Source of the DNA: Paenibacillus methanolicus | GTDB lineage: Bacteria; Bacillota; Bacilli; Paenibacillales; Paenibacillaceae | Length of the DNA stretch: 64,000 nt | NCBI RefSeq assembly: GCF_008124765.1 | Contig: NZ_VNHS01000010.1 | Coordinates: 62,001 to 126,000 of the forward strand | Direction of reading: 5' to 3' | Shown here: in pieces, positions 27,760 through 35,646 of the stretch | Numbering within the stretch: the stretch's first letter is position 1 | Layout: each line of letters opens with the position of its first letter | Program-made: the position numbers and the translations under genes | The notes under the pieces: model-generated | What the model was told of the DNA's origin: nothing | The model's input: only the letters and a program-made list of their open reading frames with translations | Database searches by the model: none

Positions 27760-28278
27760 ATGGCACAAGAACGTACAGGCGTTGCGACGCTGAAAGGCAA
27801 TCCGATCACGCTGATCGGCCCCGAGCTGAAGAAAGGCGACCAAGCGCCGAACTTCACGCTGAACAAATCCCTCGTGGAGACGGTCTCGCTCTCCGACTAC
27901 GCGGGCAAAATCAAGCTCGTGAGCGTCGTACCTTCGATCGATACCGGCGTTTGCGACGCGCAAACGCGCCGCTTCAACGAAGAAGCCGGCAAACTCGGCG
28001 ACAACGTCGTCGTGCTGACGGTCAGCGTGGACCTGCCAATGGCGCAAGCTCGCTGGTGCGGCGCGGCAGGCATCGACAAAGTGACCCTGCTCTCCGATTA
28101 CAAGGACAACAGCTTCGGCGAAGCTTACGGCGTGCTGATCCAAGAACTCCGCCTGGACATGCGGTCCATCTTCGTCATCGACGGCAACGACACGATCCAA
28201 TACGTCGAAGTGTTGAGCGAAATGACCGAGCATCCGAATTACGAGCAAGCGATCGAAGCCGTTAAAGCTCTCGTATAA
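27760..28278 (+). CDS. tpx: Thiol peroxidase (Tpx)
   Basis: 172 residues, normal for the atypical 2-Cys peroxiredoxin Tpx. The peroxidatic Cys65 lies in SIDTGVCDAQTRRFN and the resolving Cys100 in ARWCGAAG. It reduces hydroperoxides in the cytoplasm using thioredoxin. The start has AAAAGGAGG but with 13-nt spacing, longer than usual. A TATAAT at about 27710-27715 with TTGGAC 19 bp upstream is a possible promoter. A strong terminator follows, so the gene is monocistronic. Confidence 0.95.
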   Translation: MAQERTGVATLKGNPITLIGPELKKGDQAPNFTLNKSLVETVSLSDYAGKIKLVSVVPSIDTGVCDAQTRRFNEEAGKLGDNVVVLTVSVDLPMAQARWCGAAGIDKVTLLSDYKDNSFGEAYGVLIQELRLDMRSIFVIDGNDTIQYVEVLSEMTEHPNYEQAIEAVKALV

Positions 28279-28313
28279 CCTACATACGAACCTATACGCG
28301 AATCGTGGCAAAG

Positions 28314-28349
28314 AAAAAGCGAGTGAGGGCTTTCCCTCCTCGCTTTTTT
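28314..28349. terminator. Bidirectional terminator after tpx
   Basis: AAAAAGCGAG.GAGGG pairs with CCCTC.CTCGCTTTTTT. T-runs on both strands serve tpx and the convergent DUF1499-like gene. Confidence 0.88.
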
Positions 28350-28350
28350 G

Positions 28351-28743
28351 TTACGCGCCGGAAGTTTTGTAGGCGCTTAATTTCTTGTCCAGCGTGCGAT
28401 AGATATCCAGTATAATGCGGTAATTAGAGCCCAAATCGCCGAAAGAGCCGCGAGAAGCCGAGTAAATATCGACGGCCGACGTTACCGGATTAACGGCAAT
28501 GACAGAGACCGTAATATCCATCGTGCGGCCGGTCACGGTCCGTTTCTCCAATACGATCTCGCCGACGGATTGAACCTCGTGCAGCACTTTGTAGCCTTGC
28601 ATCTTCTTCAGGGTTGAGACAACCTCTTCCCAAGCCTTATCCTTCGAGAGTTTGTAATAATGGGATTTCAGTAACGGATCTTTTGCCTTATCGCCAGTCA
28701 ATTCGTGACTGCGCAGCAACCCCATTAGGGTGCGCTTCAACAA
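28351..28743 (-). CDS. DUF1499-like protein
   Basis: 130 residues starting with TTG (28743), placed by GGGGAG 7 nt upstream; a second TTG follows directly. The region RTMDITVSVIAV, AVDIYSASRGSFGDLGSNY and RIILDIYRTLDKKL matches the DUF1499 pattern. There is no signal peptide or membrane segment; function is unknown. The structured RNA at 28805-29023 ends 60 bp upstream on the same strand, so the gene could in principle be expressed by read-through of that RNA's terminator. Confidence 0.7.
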   Translation of the reverse strand: MLKRTLMGLLRSHELTGDKAKDPLLKSHYYKLSKDKAWEEVVSTLKKMQGYKVLHEVQSVGEIVLEKRTVTGRTMDITVSVIAVNPVTSAVDIYSASRGSFGDLGSNYRIILDIYRTLDKKLSAYKTSGA

Positions 28744-28804
28744 AGACGATCTCCCCCTCCGACTCTATGTACGCTACATGTTATGATAGCACATATAAAC
28801 GCAT

Positions 28805-29023
28805 AAAAAAAAGGGGTTGCCCCCTTCTTGCTTGAAAGATGGAACCCGCTCAAGCCGTCCGACTTGCTTGTTTCTGAACCCGCTCTCGCAGGTGGGTGTC
28901 CGCAGAACCGGTTTTGAGATCCCTTCCGTAAAGGGCGTGTCAGCCTCGATCCGATGTAGGACTCCCGTGAAACAGCCATTGGTTCAAAACAATTTAAAGT
29001 CGTAACGAGCAAAAGCAGGATGT
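28805..29023 (-). ncRNA. Structured non-coding RNA, probable 6S RNA
   Basis: It has its own promoter and ends in a terminator (AAGGGG-GCAA-CCCCTT plus eight T). Over about 219 nt I can pair the two ends (CCTGC..TTGCT with AGCAAGAAGG), then GAACC with GGGTTC beyond an internal bubble, GGGAGTCC with GGACACCC, and an apical hairpin CCCTT-TACGG-AAGGG. The 3' side carries ACCTGC-GAGA-GCGGGT with a GNRA loop. This rod with a central bubble, stand-alone promoter and length fit 6S RNA, the RNA-polymerase regulator. The identification rests on shape and recalled sequence blocks. The alternative is a leader/attenuator of the downstream DUF1499-like gene. Confidence 0.6.
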
Positions 29024-29029
29024 ATTGCT

Positions 29030-29058
29030 ATTATAGCCGTATGCGGAGCAAAAGTAAA
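29030..29058 (-). promoter_or_regulatory. Promoter of the structured RNA
   Basis: TTTACT (29053-29058), a 17-bp spacer and a perfect TATAAT (29030-29035) on the minus strand, predicting a start near 29023. Confidence 0.8.
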
Positions 29059-29075
29059 CGTGGCCGCCGAGCTAA

Positions 29076-29897
29076 TTATTTCCGGCTGCGCTGCTCTTGC
29101 GCGTCGTCGAGCGGCAGACCGATTTCGTCGGCTTCCTTACGCGCTTCTTCCGCTTCCGCGGCCGCCGCTTTCTCCGCTTGCATCTGCAGCTTCATATAGA
29201 TGCCGTAGAAGTTCCAGAAGGCGATGGCGGCCACCACGCTGCCCGTGAAGAACGGGATGAGGAACATGAGCTTCGGGCTGCTCAAGCTAATGTAGATGAC
29301 CACGCCGCACATGACCGCCGTCGAGATCGAGCGGAACGGACGGCCGATCGTGATGAACAGCGCGTTCTTGATCAGCTGGAACGTCTTCATATGATAGTGC
29401 ACGACCATCGAGAAGAAGTTAAAGAGCGAGACGCCGAGCAAAATCAGCAAGGCGATAAACAAATACGAAACGAATTGAAGGTCCTTCAGCTCTCCGCCGT
29501 AAACTTGAAAGTCGACGATCATGACCGCGAACAGAACGACATAGATGATGCCGGCAATCATGCTTTGCAGGTAGCTATCCTTGTAATTGCGGAAGAAGGT
29601 TTTCAAGAGCGGCGCGTCTACTTCGCCCATGACCCACTTGCGCGCCACGCCGAACATCGCCGACGTCGCCGGGAACAACGTGAACGGCGCCACGATCCCC
29701 GCCAGAATGAACCCTTGCTTCATGAAGTCCGCAGCCTGCTCTTCCGAGACGGTTCCCGTCGCGACCGCCATGAAATGGGTAAACACCAGGAACATAAACG
29801 GTAAGGAGCAAATCACCCAAAGGATGTTCGTTACCGATAGGCGCATAATCCATTCGGATATTTTGTAAAGTCCACCCATCATGCCTTTCATTTCCAT
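29076..29897 (-). CDS. YesL family (DUF624) membrane protein
   Basis: 273 residues with five to six membrane segments. It opens MGGLYKISEWIMRLSVTNILW, the DUF624 signature, followed by the long soluble-loop and helix pattern of YesL. The C-terminal tail is Ala/Glu-rich and cytoplasmic. YesL-type genes usually neighbour polysaccharide uptake systems; here the gene stands alone with a structured RNA behind it. Molecular role unknown. The upstream region has a CCTAT-ATAGG inverted repeat near 29984-29999. Confidence 0.82.
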   Translation of the reverse strand: MEMKGMMGGLYKISEWIMRLSVTNILWVICSLPFMFLVFTHFMAVATGTVSEEQAADFMKQGFILAGIVAPFTLFPATSAMFGVARKWVMGEVDAPLLKTFFRNYKDSYLQSMIAGIIYVVLFAVMIVDFQVYGGELKDLQFVSYLFIALLILLGVSLFNFFSMVVHYHMKTFQLIKNALFITIGRPFRSISTAVMCGVVIYISLSSPKLMFLIPFFTGSVVAAIAFWNFYGIYMKLQMQAEKAAAAEAEEARKEADEIGLPLDDAQEQRSRK

Positions 29898-30123
29898 GCT
29901 TGCTTATCCCCCTGACCTTTCGCCTGGCCGGTCGTTCGCCCCTCGTTCAGGCCAAACGCCAAGCGCAAGCGATTTCATAATCCTATCATAATATAGGTTG
30001 GCCCCGAAACGCCAGCGCCCATTTTGTCCGGATATAGGCCATTGCCTTTGCGACGTCGACCTATCCGCATATAGATATAGTGTACTTCGGAAACAAACAA
30101 CTTTCTAAGGGAGGCATCCTCAC

Positions 30124-30222
30124 ATGAGCAATGTTGGTTACGGCGCAGGCTACGGTGCAGCTGGTTTCATTCTGGTTCTCTTCATCCTTCTGGTCATCGT
30201 TTCCCGCGGTGTCCTGTACTAA
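30124..30222 (+). CDS. YjcZ-family tiny sporulation membrane protein, copy 1
   Basis: 32 residues: MSNVGYGAGYGAAG, then the invariant hydrophobic segment FILVLFILLVIV and a VLY end. AAGGGAGG precedes ATG. It belongs to the tiny-TM YjcZ family abundant in Bacillales and linked to sporulation. This is the first of four tandem copies sharing one terminator. The 226 bp upstream contains AT-rich promoter-like sequence (CATATAGATATAG near 30066) that I cannot assign to a sigma factor. Confidence 0.88.
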   Translation: MSNVGYGAGYGAAGFILVLFILLVIVSRGVLY

Positions 30223-30276
30223 TTCCCTGACGGTATCCATGCACCATCCCATAAAAATTCGAGGAGGCAATTTCAT

Positions 30277-30384
30277 ATGAGCAATGTATACGGTGGCGGA
30301 TACGGCGGAGGTTTCAGCGCAGCAGGCATCATCCTCGTTCTCTTCATCCTGCTGGTTATCGTAACGCGCGGCGTTCTGTACTAA
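30277..30384 (+). CDS. YjcZ-family tiny sporulation membrane protein, copy 2
   Basis: 35 residues, three longer than the other copies because of an extra Gly-rich step (MSNVYGGGYGGGFSAAG). The membrane segment IILVLFILLVIV and the RGVLY end are conserved. GAGGAGG stands 10 nt before ATG, and it follows copy 1 by 54 bp. Confidence 0.88.
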   Translation: MSNVYGGGYGGGFSAAGIILVLFILLVIVTRGVLY

Positions 30385-30445
30385 GAGCGCCTCGGCACGC
30401 CCGAATAACGGAACACACAGTTAAACGACAAGGAGGGGAATCTCA

Positions 30446-30544
30446 ATGAGCAACGTTTACGGCGGCGGCGGCTACAGCGCGGCAGGCATCATCCTCGTTC
30501 TCTTCATCCTGCTCGTTATCGTCACGAAGGGCGTCCTGTACTAA
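30446..30544 (+). CDS. YjcZ-family tiny sporulation membrane protein, copy 3
   Basis: 32 residues, MSNVYGGGGYSAAG then IILVLFILLVIV and TKGVLY. AAGGAGGGG precedes ATG. From the middle of the gene its nucleotide sequence is nearly the same as copies 2 and 4, a sign of recent duplication or gene conversion. Confidence 0.88.
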   Translation: MSNVYGGGGYSAAGIILVLFILLVIVTKGVLY

Positions 30545-30612
30545 TACCATCCCCTCCCGGCTAGCCCTAGCCGGGAGGACATTCCCCAATCAAGAGAAGG
30601 AGGGAAACATCC

Positions 30613-30711
30613 ATGAGTAACGTATATGGCGGCGGCGGCTACAGCAGCGCGGCGCTGATCCTGGTCCTCTTCATCCTGCTCGTTATCGTCACGAAGGGCT
30701 TCCTGTACTAG
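30613..30711 (+). CDS. YjcZ-family tiny sporulation membrane protein, copy 4
   Basis: 32 residues, MSNVYGGGGYSSAAL then ILVLFILLVIV and TKGFLY. AGAAGGAGGG precedes ATG. It is the last of the array; the only copy ending KGFLY and using TAG. The terminator follows 20 bp later. Confidence 0.88.
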   Translation: MSNVYGGGGYSSAALILVLFILLVIVTKGFLY

Positions 30712-30730
30712 GAGTCCGGCGAAAATAATA

Positions 30731-30773
30731 AACGGGGCGCCCCCAGCCGATCTAGCGGCGGGAGCGCCCCGTT
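30731..30773. terminator. Terminator between yjcZ array and helicase gene
   Basis: A 10-bp perfect stem (AACGGGGCGC / GCGCCCCGTT) with internal pairing in the loop. The T-rich flank is on the minus strand, 51 bp past the helicase stop, so it probably serves both convergent units. Confidence 0.7.
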
Positions 30774-30823
30774 CTTGCGTTCGTTACGCGTTGTACCCGA
30801 ACGAACGTTACATAGCGAAATGC

Positions 30824-32452
30824 TTATTGTTCTTGGCGCGGACGACGGTATTCGCCGCTCGAGCTGCGACCGCCGCCGCTACCGCCGCCGTCACGGCTGC
30901 CGCCGTATCCGCCACGGTTGCTGCTGCTGCTACCGCTGCCATCACGGCTGCCGCCGTAACCGCCGCGGCTGCTGCCGCTGCCGCTGCCGCCGCTGTATCC
31001 GCCACGGCTATCGCCGCTGCGGCCGCCCTCGGAACGTCCGCGTGGGCCGTTACCGCTGCGGTTGCCGCCGCCGAATGGACCGCCGGAGAAACGGCGTCCG
31101 TTTGAACGAACATCCGGTCTGCGTTTCTTCGCGCGAATCGGATCTTCCGGCGTAAGCTCTATGCTGACATCTTTCTTCTCGCCCGTGATGAGCTTGATTG
31201 CCGCGGCAAGAAGGTTGACCGAATCGTATTGTTCCAACAATTGGATCGCGATGCCTTTGTATTCGTTGATGCTCTCTTCTTGAACGAATTCAAGAATCCG
31301 CTCGGCCGTTACGCGTTGCTTGCCTTCGATCGCTTCCGCGATGCTTGGCAGCGGCTTCTTCGGAATTTTGTGGCGCGTCACTTTCTCGATGAAGTGCAAG
31401 TGATCGATCTCGCGCGGCGTTACGAACGACCAAGCCGTGCCTTCTTTGCCGGCGCGGCCCGTACGGCCGATACGGTGAACATAGCTCTCCGGATCTTGCG
31501 GAAGGTCGAAGTTGATAACGTGCGTTACGCCCGATACGTCCAGACCGCGCGCCGCAACGTCGGTTGCAACGAGCACGTCGATGCTGCCGTCGCGGAATTT
31601 GCGCATAACCGCGTCACGCTGGTTCTGGGACAAGTCGCCATGCAGGCCATCCGCCGAGTAACCGCGCTTCTGCAGCGCTTCGCTCAGCTCATCGACGCGG
31701 CGCTTCGTACGGCCGAAGATGATGGCGAGTTCAGGGGATTCCATGTCAAGCAGACGGCTCAATGCATCGAACTTCTGGCGTTCATGCACTTCGATGTACG
31801 CTTGGTCGATCAGCGGCGCGCTGACTTGTTTCGGAATAACCGATACATGCTCTGGGTTATTCTGGAACTGAGCGGCAAGACGTTGGATGTTCGGCGGCAT
31901 CGTAGCCGAGAACAGCATCGTTTGGCGTTCTGCCGGTACGAGAGAGAGGATGCTCGTGATGTCTTCCATAAAGCCCATGTCCAGCATTTCGTCGGCTTCG
32001 TCTAGAACAACCGTTTGCACGTCGTCAAGCTTGATGGTCTTGCGGTTGATGTGGTCGAGCAGCCGTCCCGGCGTGCCGATGATGATTTGAGGACGCTTCT
32101 TCAGCGAGCGGATTTGGCGACCGATCTCTTGTCCGCCGTAAATCGGCAGCGAACGGAGACCTTTGTACTTCGTCAGCTTACCGATTTCTTCCGATACTTG
32201 AATCGCCAGTTCACGCGTCGGCGTCATGATGAGAGCGACGATCCGATCTTCGCTAGTAGGGATTTTGTTAATAAGCGGTATCGCAAACGCAGCCGTCTTG
32301 CCCGTTCCCGTCTGAGCTTGACCGATTAAATCGCTGCCGGTGAGCGCAATAGGAATGGACTTGGATTGAATTGGGGTTGCTTCTTCAAAACCCAATTCCG
32401 TAATGGCTTGCAACACTTTTGGTTCCAAGCCGAATTCAGCAAATGTTTTCAA
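30824..32452 (-). CDS. cshA: DEAD-box RNA helicase, CshA-like, with long RG/GS-rich tail
   Basis: 542 residues from a TTG start at 32452. The Q motif (FAEFGLEPKVLQAITELGF), AQTGTGKT, PTRELA, DEADEMLDMGF, SAT and HRIGRTGRAGKEG are all intact over about 370 residues. A short conserved region follows. From about residue 440 the chain becomes a low-complexity tail of Arg-Gly-Gly, Gly-Ser and Tyr, with repeats of the type GGYGGSRDG. Such tails bind RNA and promote condensation, and CshA works with the RNA degradosome and ribosome assembly, notably in the cold. The reverse strand of the tail yields long Ala-rich frames, which are artefacts. A TATAAT lies about 55 bp upstream. Confidence 0.93.
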   Translation of the reverse strand: MKTFAEFGLEPKVLQAITELGFEEATPIQSKSIPIALTGSDLIGQAQTGTGKTAAFAIPLINKIPTSEDRIVALIMTPTRELAIQVSEEIGKLTKYKGLRSLPIYGGQEIGRQIRSLKKRPQIIIGTPGRLLDHINRKTIKLDDVQTVVLDEADEMLDMGFMEDITSILSLVPAERQTMLFSATMPPNIQRLAAQFQNNPEHVSVIPKQVSAPLIDQAYIEVHERQKFDALSRLLDMESPELAIIFGRTKRRVDELSEALQKRGYSADGLHGDLSQNQRDAVMRKFRDGSIDVLVATDVAARGLDVSGVTHVINFDLPQDPESYVHRIGRTGRAGKEGTAWSFVTPREIDHLHFIEKVTRHKIPKKPLPSIAEAIEGKQRVTAERILEFVQEESINEYKGIAIQLLEQYDSVNLLAAAIKLITGEKKDVSIELTPEDPIRAKKRRPDVRSNGRRFSGGPFGGGNRSGNGPRGRSEGGRSGDSRGGYSGGSGSGSSRGGYGGSRDGSGSSSSNRGGYGGSRDGGGSGGGRSSSGEYRRPRQEQ

Positions 32453-32662
32453 ACTAACCTCAAACTCCTTTAATCTGTATCCACAGAAAATATACAGTTT
32501 ATTATAGCACAGTTGCCTTCACGAATACCAGCTAACGGAAAAGTGGCATAATATCCGGTAATAGCCAACGCCCTAAGATATTCCCGTAATCTGGCGTTTC
32601 TTGTCGAAACAACATACAATAGGGTTCGAAAACATAACATGTCGAGAGGAACGTTCCAACAG

Positions 32663-33484
32663 ATGTCGATTCAACACGCGCGTACCGCCATCGCCGTCGC
32701 CGTCAGCTCCCTGCTCATCGCGTTCGGATTCAATCAATTCCTAATCCCTCACCAGATGATCAGCGGCGGCGTATCCGGCATTACCATGATTATCAGCTAC
32801 GGCACGGGCCTCCAGATCAGCTGGCTGTATTTCGTGCTCAACATTCCTATATTGCTGTGGGGCTGGAAGGAACTCGGCGCCCGCTTCGTCGGCTGGAGCG
32901 TATTCTCCGTCATCACGACGACGCTCGCCCTTCAGTTCGTTCCGGTCAAACCCATCGTCGACGACTTGACGCTCGGGGCCGTATTCGGCGGCATCATCGT
33001 CGGCTTCGGCAGCGGACTCACCCTTCGCGAAGGCGCTTCTTCAGGCGGCTTCGATATCGTGGCGGCGATCATTTCGCGCAAGCGGGATATGTCGCTCGGC
33101 ATGCTCATCTTCCTGATGAACGGCCTCATTATCGCGGGACTCGGCGCCATGACCGGAGACTGGGATATCGCGCTGTACTCGCTTGTATCGATTTTCACAA
33201 CCGGCAAAATCATCGACTTAATCCATATTAGCCATATCAAAATCACGGCATACATCGTCACCAACGAACCCGACGCGATGATCAAGGCGATGATTCCGCT
33301 GCACCGAGGCGTGACCATCATCCGCACGCGCGGCGCGTACACGCAGACCGAGCGAGACATGCTCATGACCGTAACGACGCGCTACGAGCTGGCCGAGCTG
33401 AAGCGCATCATCCAGCAGACCGATCCGAAAGCGTTCGTCAACCTTGTCGAAACGCTTGGCGTCATCGGCCAGTTCCGCAAGTAA
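32663..33484 (+). CDS. YitT family membrane protein
   Basis: 273 residues from the ATG at 32663 (GAGAGGAA upstream); an ATG 24 bp earlier lacks a ribosome site. Five membrane segments span about 1-170, with FGFNQFLIPHQMISGGVSGI and REGASSGGFDIVAAII being family blocks. A C-terminal DUF2179 cytoplasmic domain (about 190-270) contains TIIRTRGAYTQTERDMLM. Function is unknown; DUF2179 is a ferredoxin-like regulatory fold. Bacillales typically carry several paralogues. It diverges from the helicase gene. Confidence 0.93.
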   Translation: MSIQHARTAIAVAVSSLLIAFGFNQFLIPHQMISGGVSGITMIISYGTGLQISWLYFVLNIPILLWGWKELGARFVGWSVFSVITTTLALQFVPVKPIVDDLTLGAVFGGIIVGFGSGLTLREGASSGGFDIVAAIISRKRDMSLGMLIFLMNGLIIAGLGAMTGDWDIALYSLVSIFTTGKIIDLIHISHIKITAYIVTNEPDAMIKAMIPLHRGVTIIRTRGAYTQTERDMLMTVTTRYELAELKRIIQQTDPKAFVNLVETLGVIGQFRK

Positions 33485-33659
33485 CGCGCGCACCCGGCTC
33501 CGATAGTGTGCCAACATCGCAATACCCGGCATTCATGGAATTTGTAGCCTGACCCTAGGTTTTTCAAGCAGCCGCTGATATAATGAGGATATCCCGTTAG
33601 TGCATACGTTTCATGCCATGCGTTTTACCCTACTCTCTACCGGAAAGGGTGATGCTTCG

Positions 33660-33854
33660 ATGGATATGGAAACTGTTAAACTGTCGCGGATCGTGGAGAA
33701 GCTTGCACCGGAGCTGATTCCCTTTCTTACCCAGCGCGAAATGAATTTGAATATCGTGCTGCGGGACGGAATGGGCATTCTCGAACCGGAAGACGCGATG
33801 GAGATTGTGCAGCACAGTATATGCGAGCATCAGAAGGAAGTTTTACTGCAATAG
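33660..33854 (+). CDS. Small conserved-looking protein of unknown function
   Basis: 64 residues starting MDMETVKLSRIVEKL, with AAAGGGTG 8 nt before ATG. It is acidic, predicted mostly helical, with no Cys and no membrane segment (IVLRDGMGILEPEDAMEIVQ). I do not recognise the family. A perfect TATAAT lies at 33579-33584 with a poor -35, and a 16-bp perfect terminator follows the stop, so this is very likely a real monocistronic gene. Confidence 0.7.
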   Translation: MDMETVKLSRIVEKLAPELIPFLTQREMNLNIVLRDGMGILEPEDAMEIVQHSICEHQKEVLLQ

Positions 33855-33869
33855 CAGCTGACGAATATA

Positions 33870-33905
33870 AGAGAACGGGAACGCCCTGCGGCGTTCCCGT
33901 TCTCT
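33870..33905 (+). terminator. Terminator of the 64-aa gene
   Basis: A 16-bp perfect stem (AGAGAACGGGAACGCC and complement) with loop CTGC; short T-run. The next 390 bp to 34293 contain no gene I can support; a TATAAT at 34246-34251 may serve the next gene. Confidence 0.8.
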
Positions 33906-34293
33906 TTCGTTGCTTAGGAAATTATGATACTCCTAGAAGCGCAATGCCAACTCGAACAGACGAGTCACCACCCCAGTCAAACGCTGCGTACGAAGTTCGG
34001 ATGAAAGCTTTGTCCAAAGGACGATCGCGAGCTCATCCCGAAAAGACGCATCGAAGACAGCCGCGAAACGAGCCGCGGTACTTCCGGGTCTCCTAAGTGT
34101 TCCAAAGGAAAACTCACCTCCTAAGCATACGCCGGTACGGGTCACTCGAGGATTGAAGGTCGAAGCCCTTTTGTCCATGCGATTCCGATCGGACGAGGCC
34201 GGTTAATATCCTTCCAAATACCTCTGTGACGACGTCCAAAACTGCTTTATAATTTGGGTTGAAACGCCACACGCACCAAGGGAGAGGACAGCG

Positions 34294-35496
34294 ATGGACA
34301 CGATAATTGCCTTCATGCTTCTGCTGTATCAAGCGCTGGGCGGCGACGGTACCGGCGGACAGACGACGACGGCCCGGGAGGTCGCGCACTCGATCTACGC
34401 GGCGACGCTGCGCGCGGAGAGCGGGCAGATCGCCATCAACCAGCCCGATTCGGCGCCGGTCTCGGAGATCAAGCCCGTAAGCGCGGTGAAGAAGGATCCG
34501 CAGCCGGACGCCCCGAAAGTAAAAGGCGTCTACGTGACGGCCCACAGCGCCGGCGGCGCCCGCATGGCGACGCTGCTGAAGCTGCTCGACGATACCGACC
34601 TGAACGGCATGGTGATCGACGTCAAGGACGACTACGGCTATATCACGTACCCGACTGCCAACCCGGAATTGCTGAAACTCGGCAAGCCGCAGAAATACAT
34701 ACGCGATATGCCGGCTCTGATGAAGAAGCTCGGCGAGCATGACATCTATCCGATAGCCCGGATCGTCGTCTTCAAAGACACGGTGCTCGCCCGCAGCCAT
34801 CCCGAGCTCGGCTATCGCCGCCAAGACGGCTCGGTCTGGGCCAACAACAAAGGCGACAGCTTCGTCAATCCGTACAAGAAGGAAGTCTGGGATTATAATA
34901 TCGCGATCGCGAAGGAAGCCGTCAAGCTTGGCTTCAAAGAAATTCAATTCGACTACGTCCGTTTCCCTGAAGGCTTCGAGAAGAAGGCCGACGCGCTCGT
35001 CTTCGACAAGACGAAGGAAAGCCGCGTCGATGCGGTAGCCGGGTTCGTGAAGTACGCCAAGGCGCAGCTGGAGCCGCTCGGCGTGCGCGTGTCCGTCGAT
35101 ATTTTCGGTTACGCCGCTTCGGTACCCGCCGCGGAAGGCATCGGCCAAGATTTCGTCAAGATTTCGAAGTACGTCGACGTGATCTGCCCGATGGTGTATC
35201 CAAGCCATTACAGCACCGGCTGGTTCGGCGTGAAGGAACCGGATACCGATCCGTACGCGACGATCAAAGGCTCGATGGTCGACACGCATAAGAAACTCGA
35301 CCCGATCGGGTCGTTCAAGCCGGTCATCCGGCCTTGGATTCAAGATTTTACCGCCAGCTGGCTAGGCAAAGGCCACTACGTGAAGTACGGCAAGGCTCAG
35401 GTCGAAGCGCAGATCAAAGCGCTGAAAGACACCGGCATCGACGAGTATTTGCTCTGGAACGCGGGCAACAAATATACCCCGGACGTTATCTATTAA
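34294..35496 (+). CDS. Putative glycoside hydrolase (DUF4015 family)
   Basis: 400 residues with AAGGGAGAGG before ATG. A short hydrophobic N-terminus (MDTIIAFMLLLYQALGG) may act as an export signal or anchor. The body (about 75-395) is a TIM-barrel-like DUF4015 domain: KGVYVTAHSAGG, MVIDVKDDYGYI, IARIVVFKDTVLA, IQFDYVRFPEGF, DIFGYAAS, VICPMVYPSHYS, IDEYLLWNAGN. The Asp residues in QFDYVRFP and the strand ends resemble retaining glycosidases, but no substrate has been fixed for the family. It is monocistronic with its own terminator. Confidence 0.85.
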   Translation: MDTIIAFMLLLYQALGGDGTGGQTTTAREVAHSIYAATLRAESGQIAINQPDSAPVSEIKPVSAVKKDPQPDAPKVKGVYVTAHSAGGARMATLLKLLDDTDLNGMVIDVKDDYGYITYPTANPELLKLGKPQKYIRDMPALMKKLGEHDIYPIARIVVFKDTVLARSHPELGYRRQDGSVWANNKGDSFVNPYKKEVWDYNIAIAKEAVKLGFKEIQFDYVRFPEGFEKKADALVFDKTKESRVDAVAGFVKYAKAQLEPLGVRVSVDIFGYAASVPAAEGIGQDFVKISKYVDVICPMVYPSHYSTGWFGVKEPDTDPYATIKGSMVDTHKKLDPIGSFKPVIRPWIQDFTASWLGKGHYVKYGKAQVEAQIKALKDTGIDEYLLWNAGNKYTPDVIY

Positions 35497-35515
35497 TTTA
35501 TATCCTAATACAAGT

Positions 35516-35549
35516 CAGCGCCCCGTCATGCGACATGATCGGGGCGCTG
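35516..35549 (+). terminator. Terminator of the DUF4015 gene
   Basis: CAGCGCCCCG / CGGGGCGCTG, 10-bp stem, with an inner TCATG-CATGA stem; then a short T-rich run. Confidence 0.75.
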
Positions 35550-35589
35550 CCTATTTTAGTGCCGTAGAACGAAGACGTCACGATTAAAA

Positions 35590-35640
35590 AGAAGCCTTAT
35601 GGATGCGGCGCCCCGTCGGCGCCTTGTCCATAAGGCTTCT
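35590..35640 (-). terminator. Terminator of pfkA
   Basis: On the minus strand a 14-bp stem (AGAAGCCTTATGGA and complement) with an inner GGCGCC hairpin, followed by TTTTTAAT. Confidence 0.88.
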
Positions 35641-35646
35641 GCTCTG

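Noticed and set aside
28341..28836. Riboswitch controlling the DUF1499-like gene
   Set aside because: No known riboswitch core (TPP, SAM, cobalamin, lysine, glycine) could be matched; kept only as the alternative to a 6S RNA.
30798..30811. LexA-box-like CGAACGAACGTTAC
   Set aside because: 13 of 14 positions match, but it lies between the 3' ends of two convergent genes with no promoter nearby.
30791..31113. Ala-rich open frames on both strands over the helicase tail
   Set aside because: They arise from the GCN-type nucleotide repeats that encode the Gly/Ser/Arg tail in the true frame.
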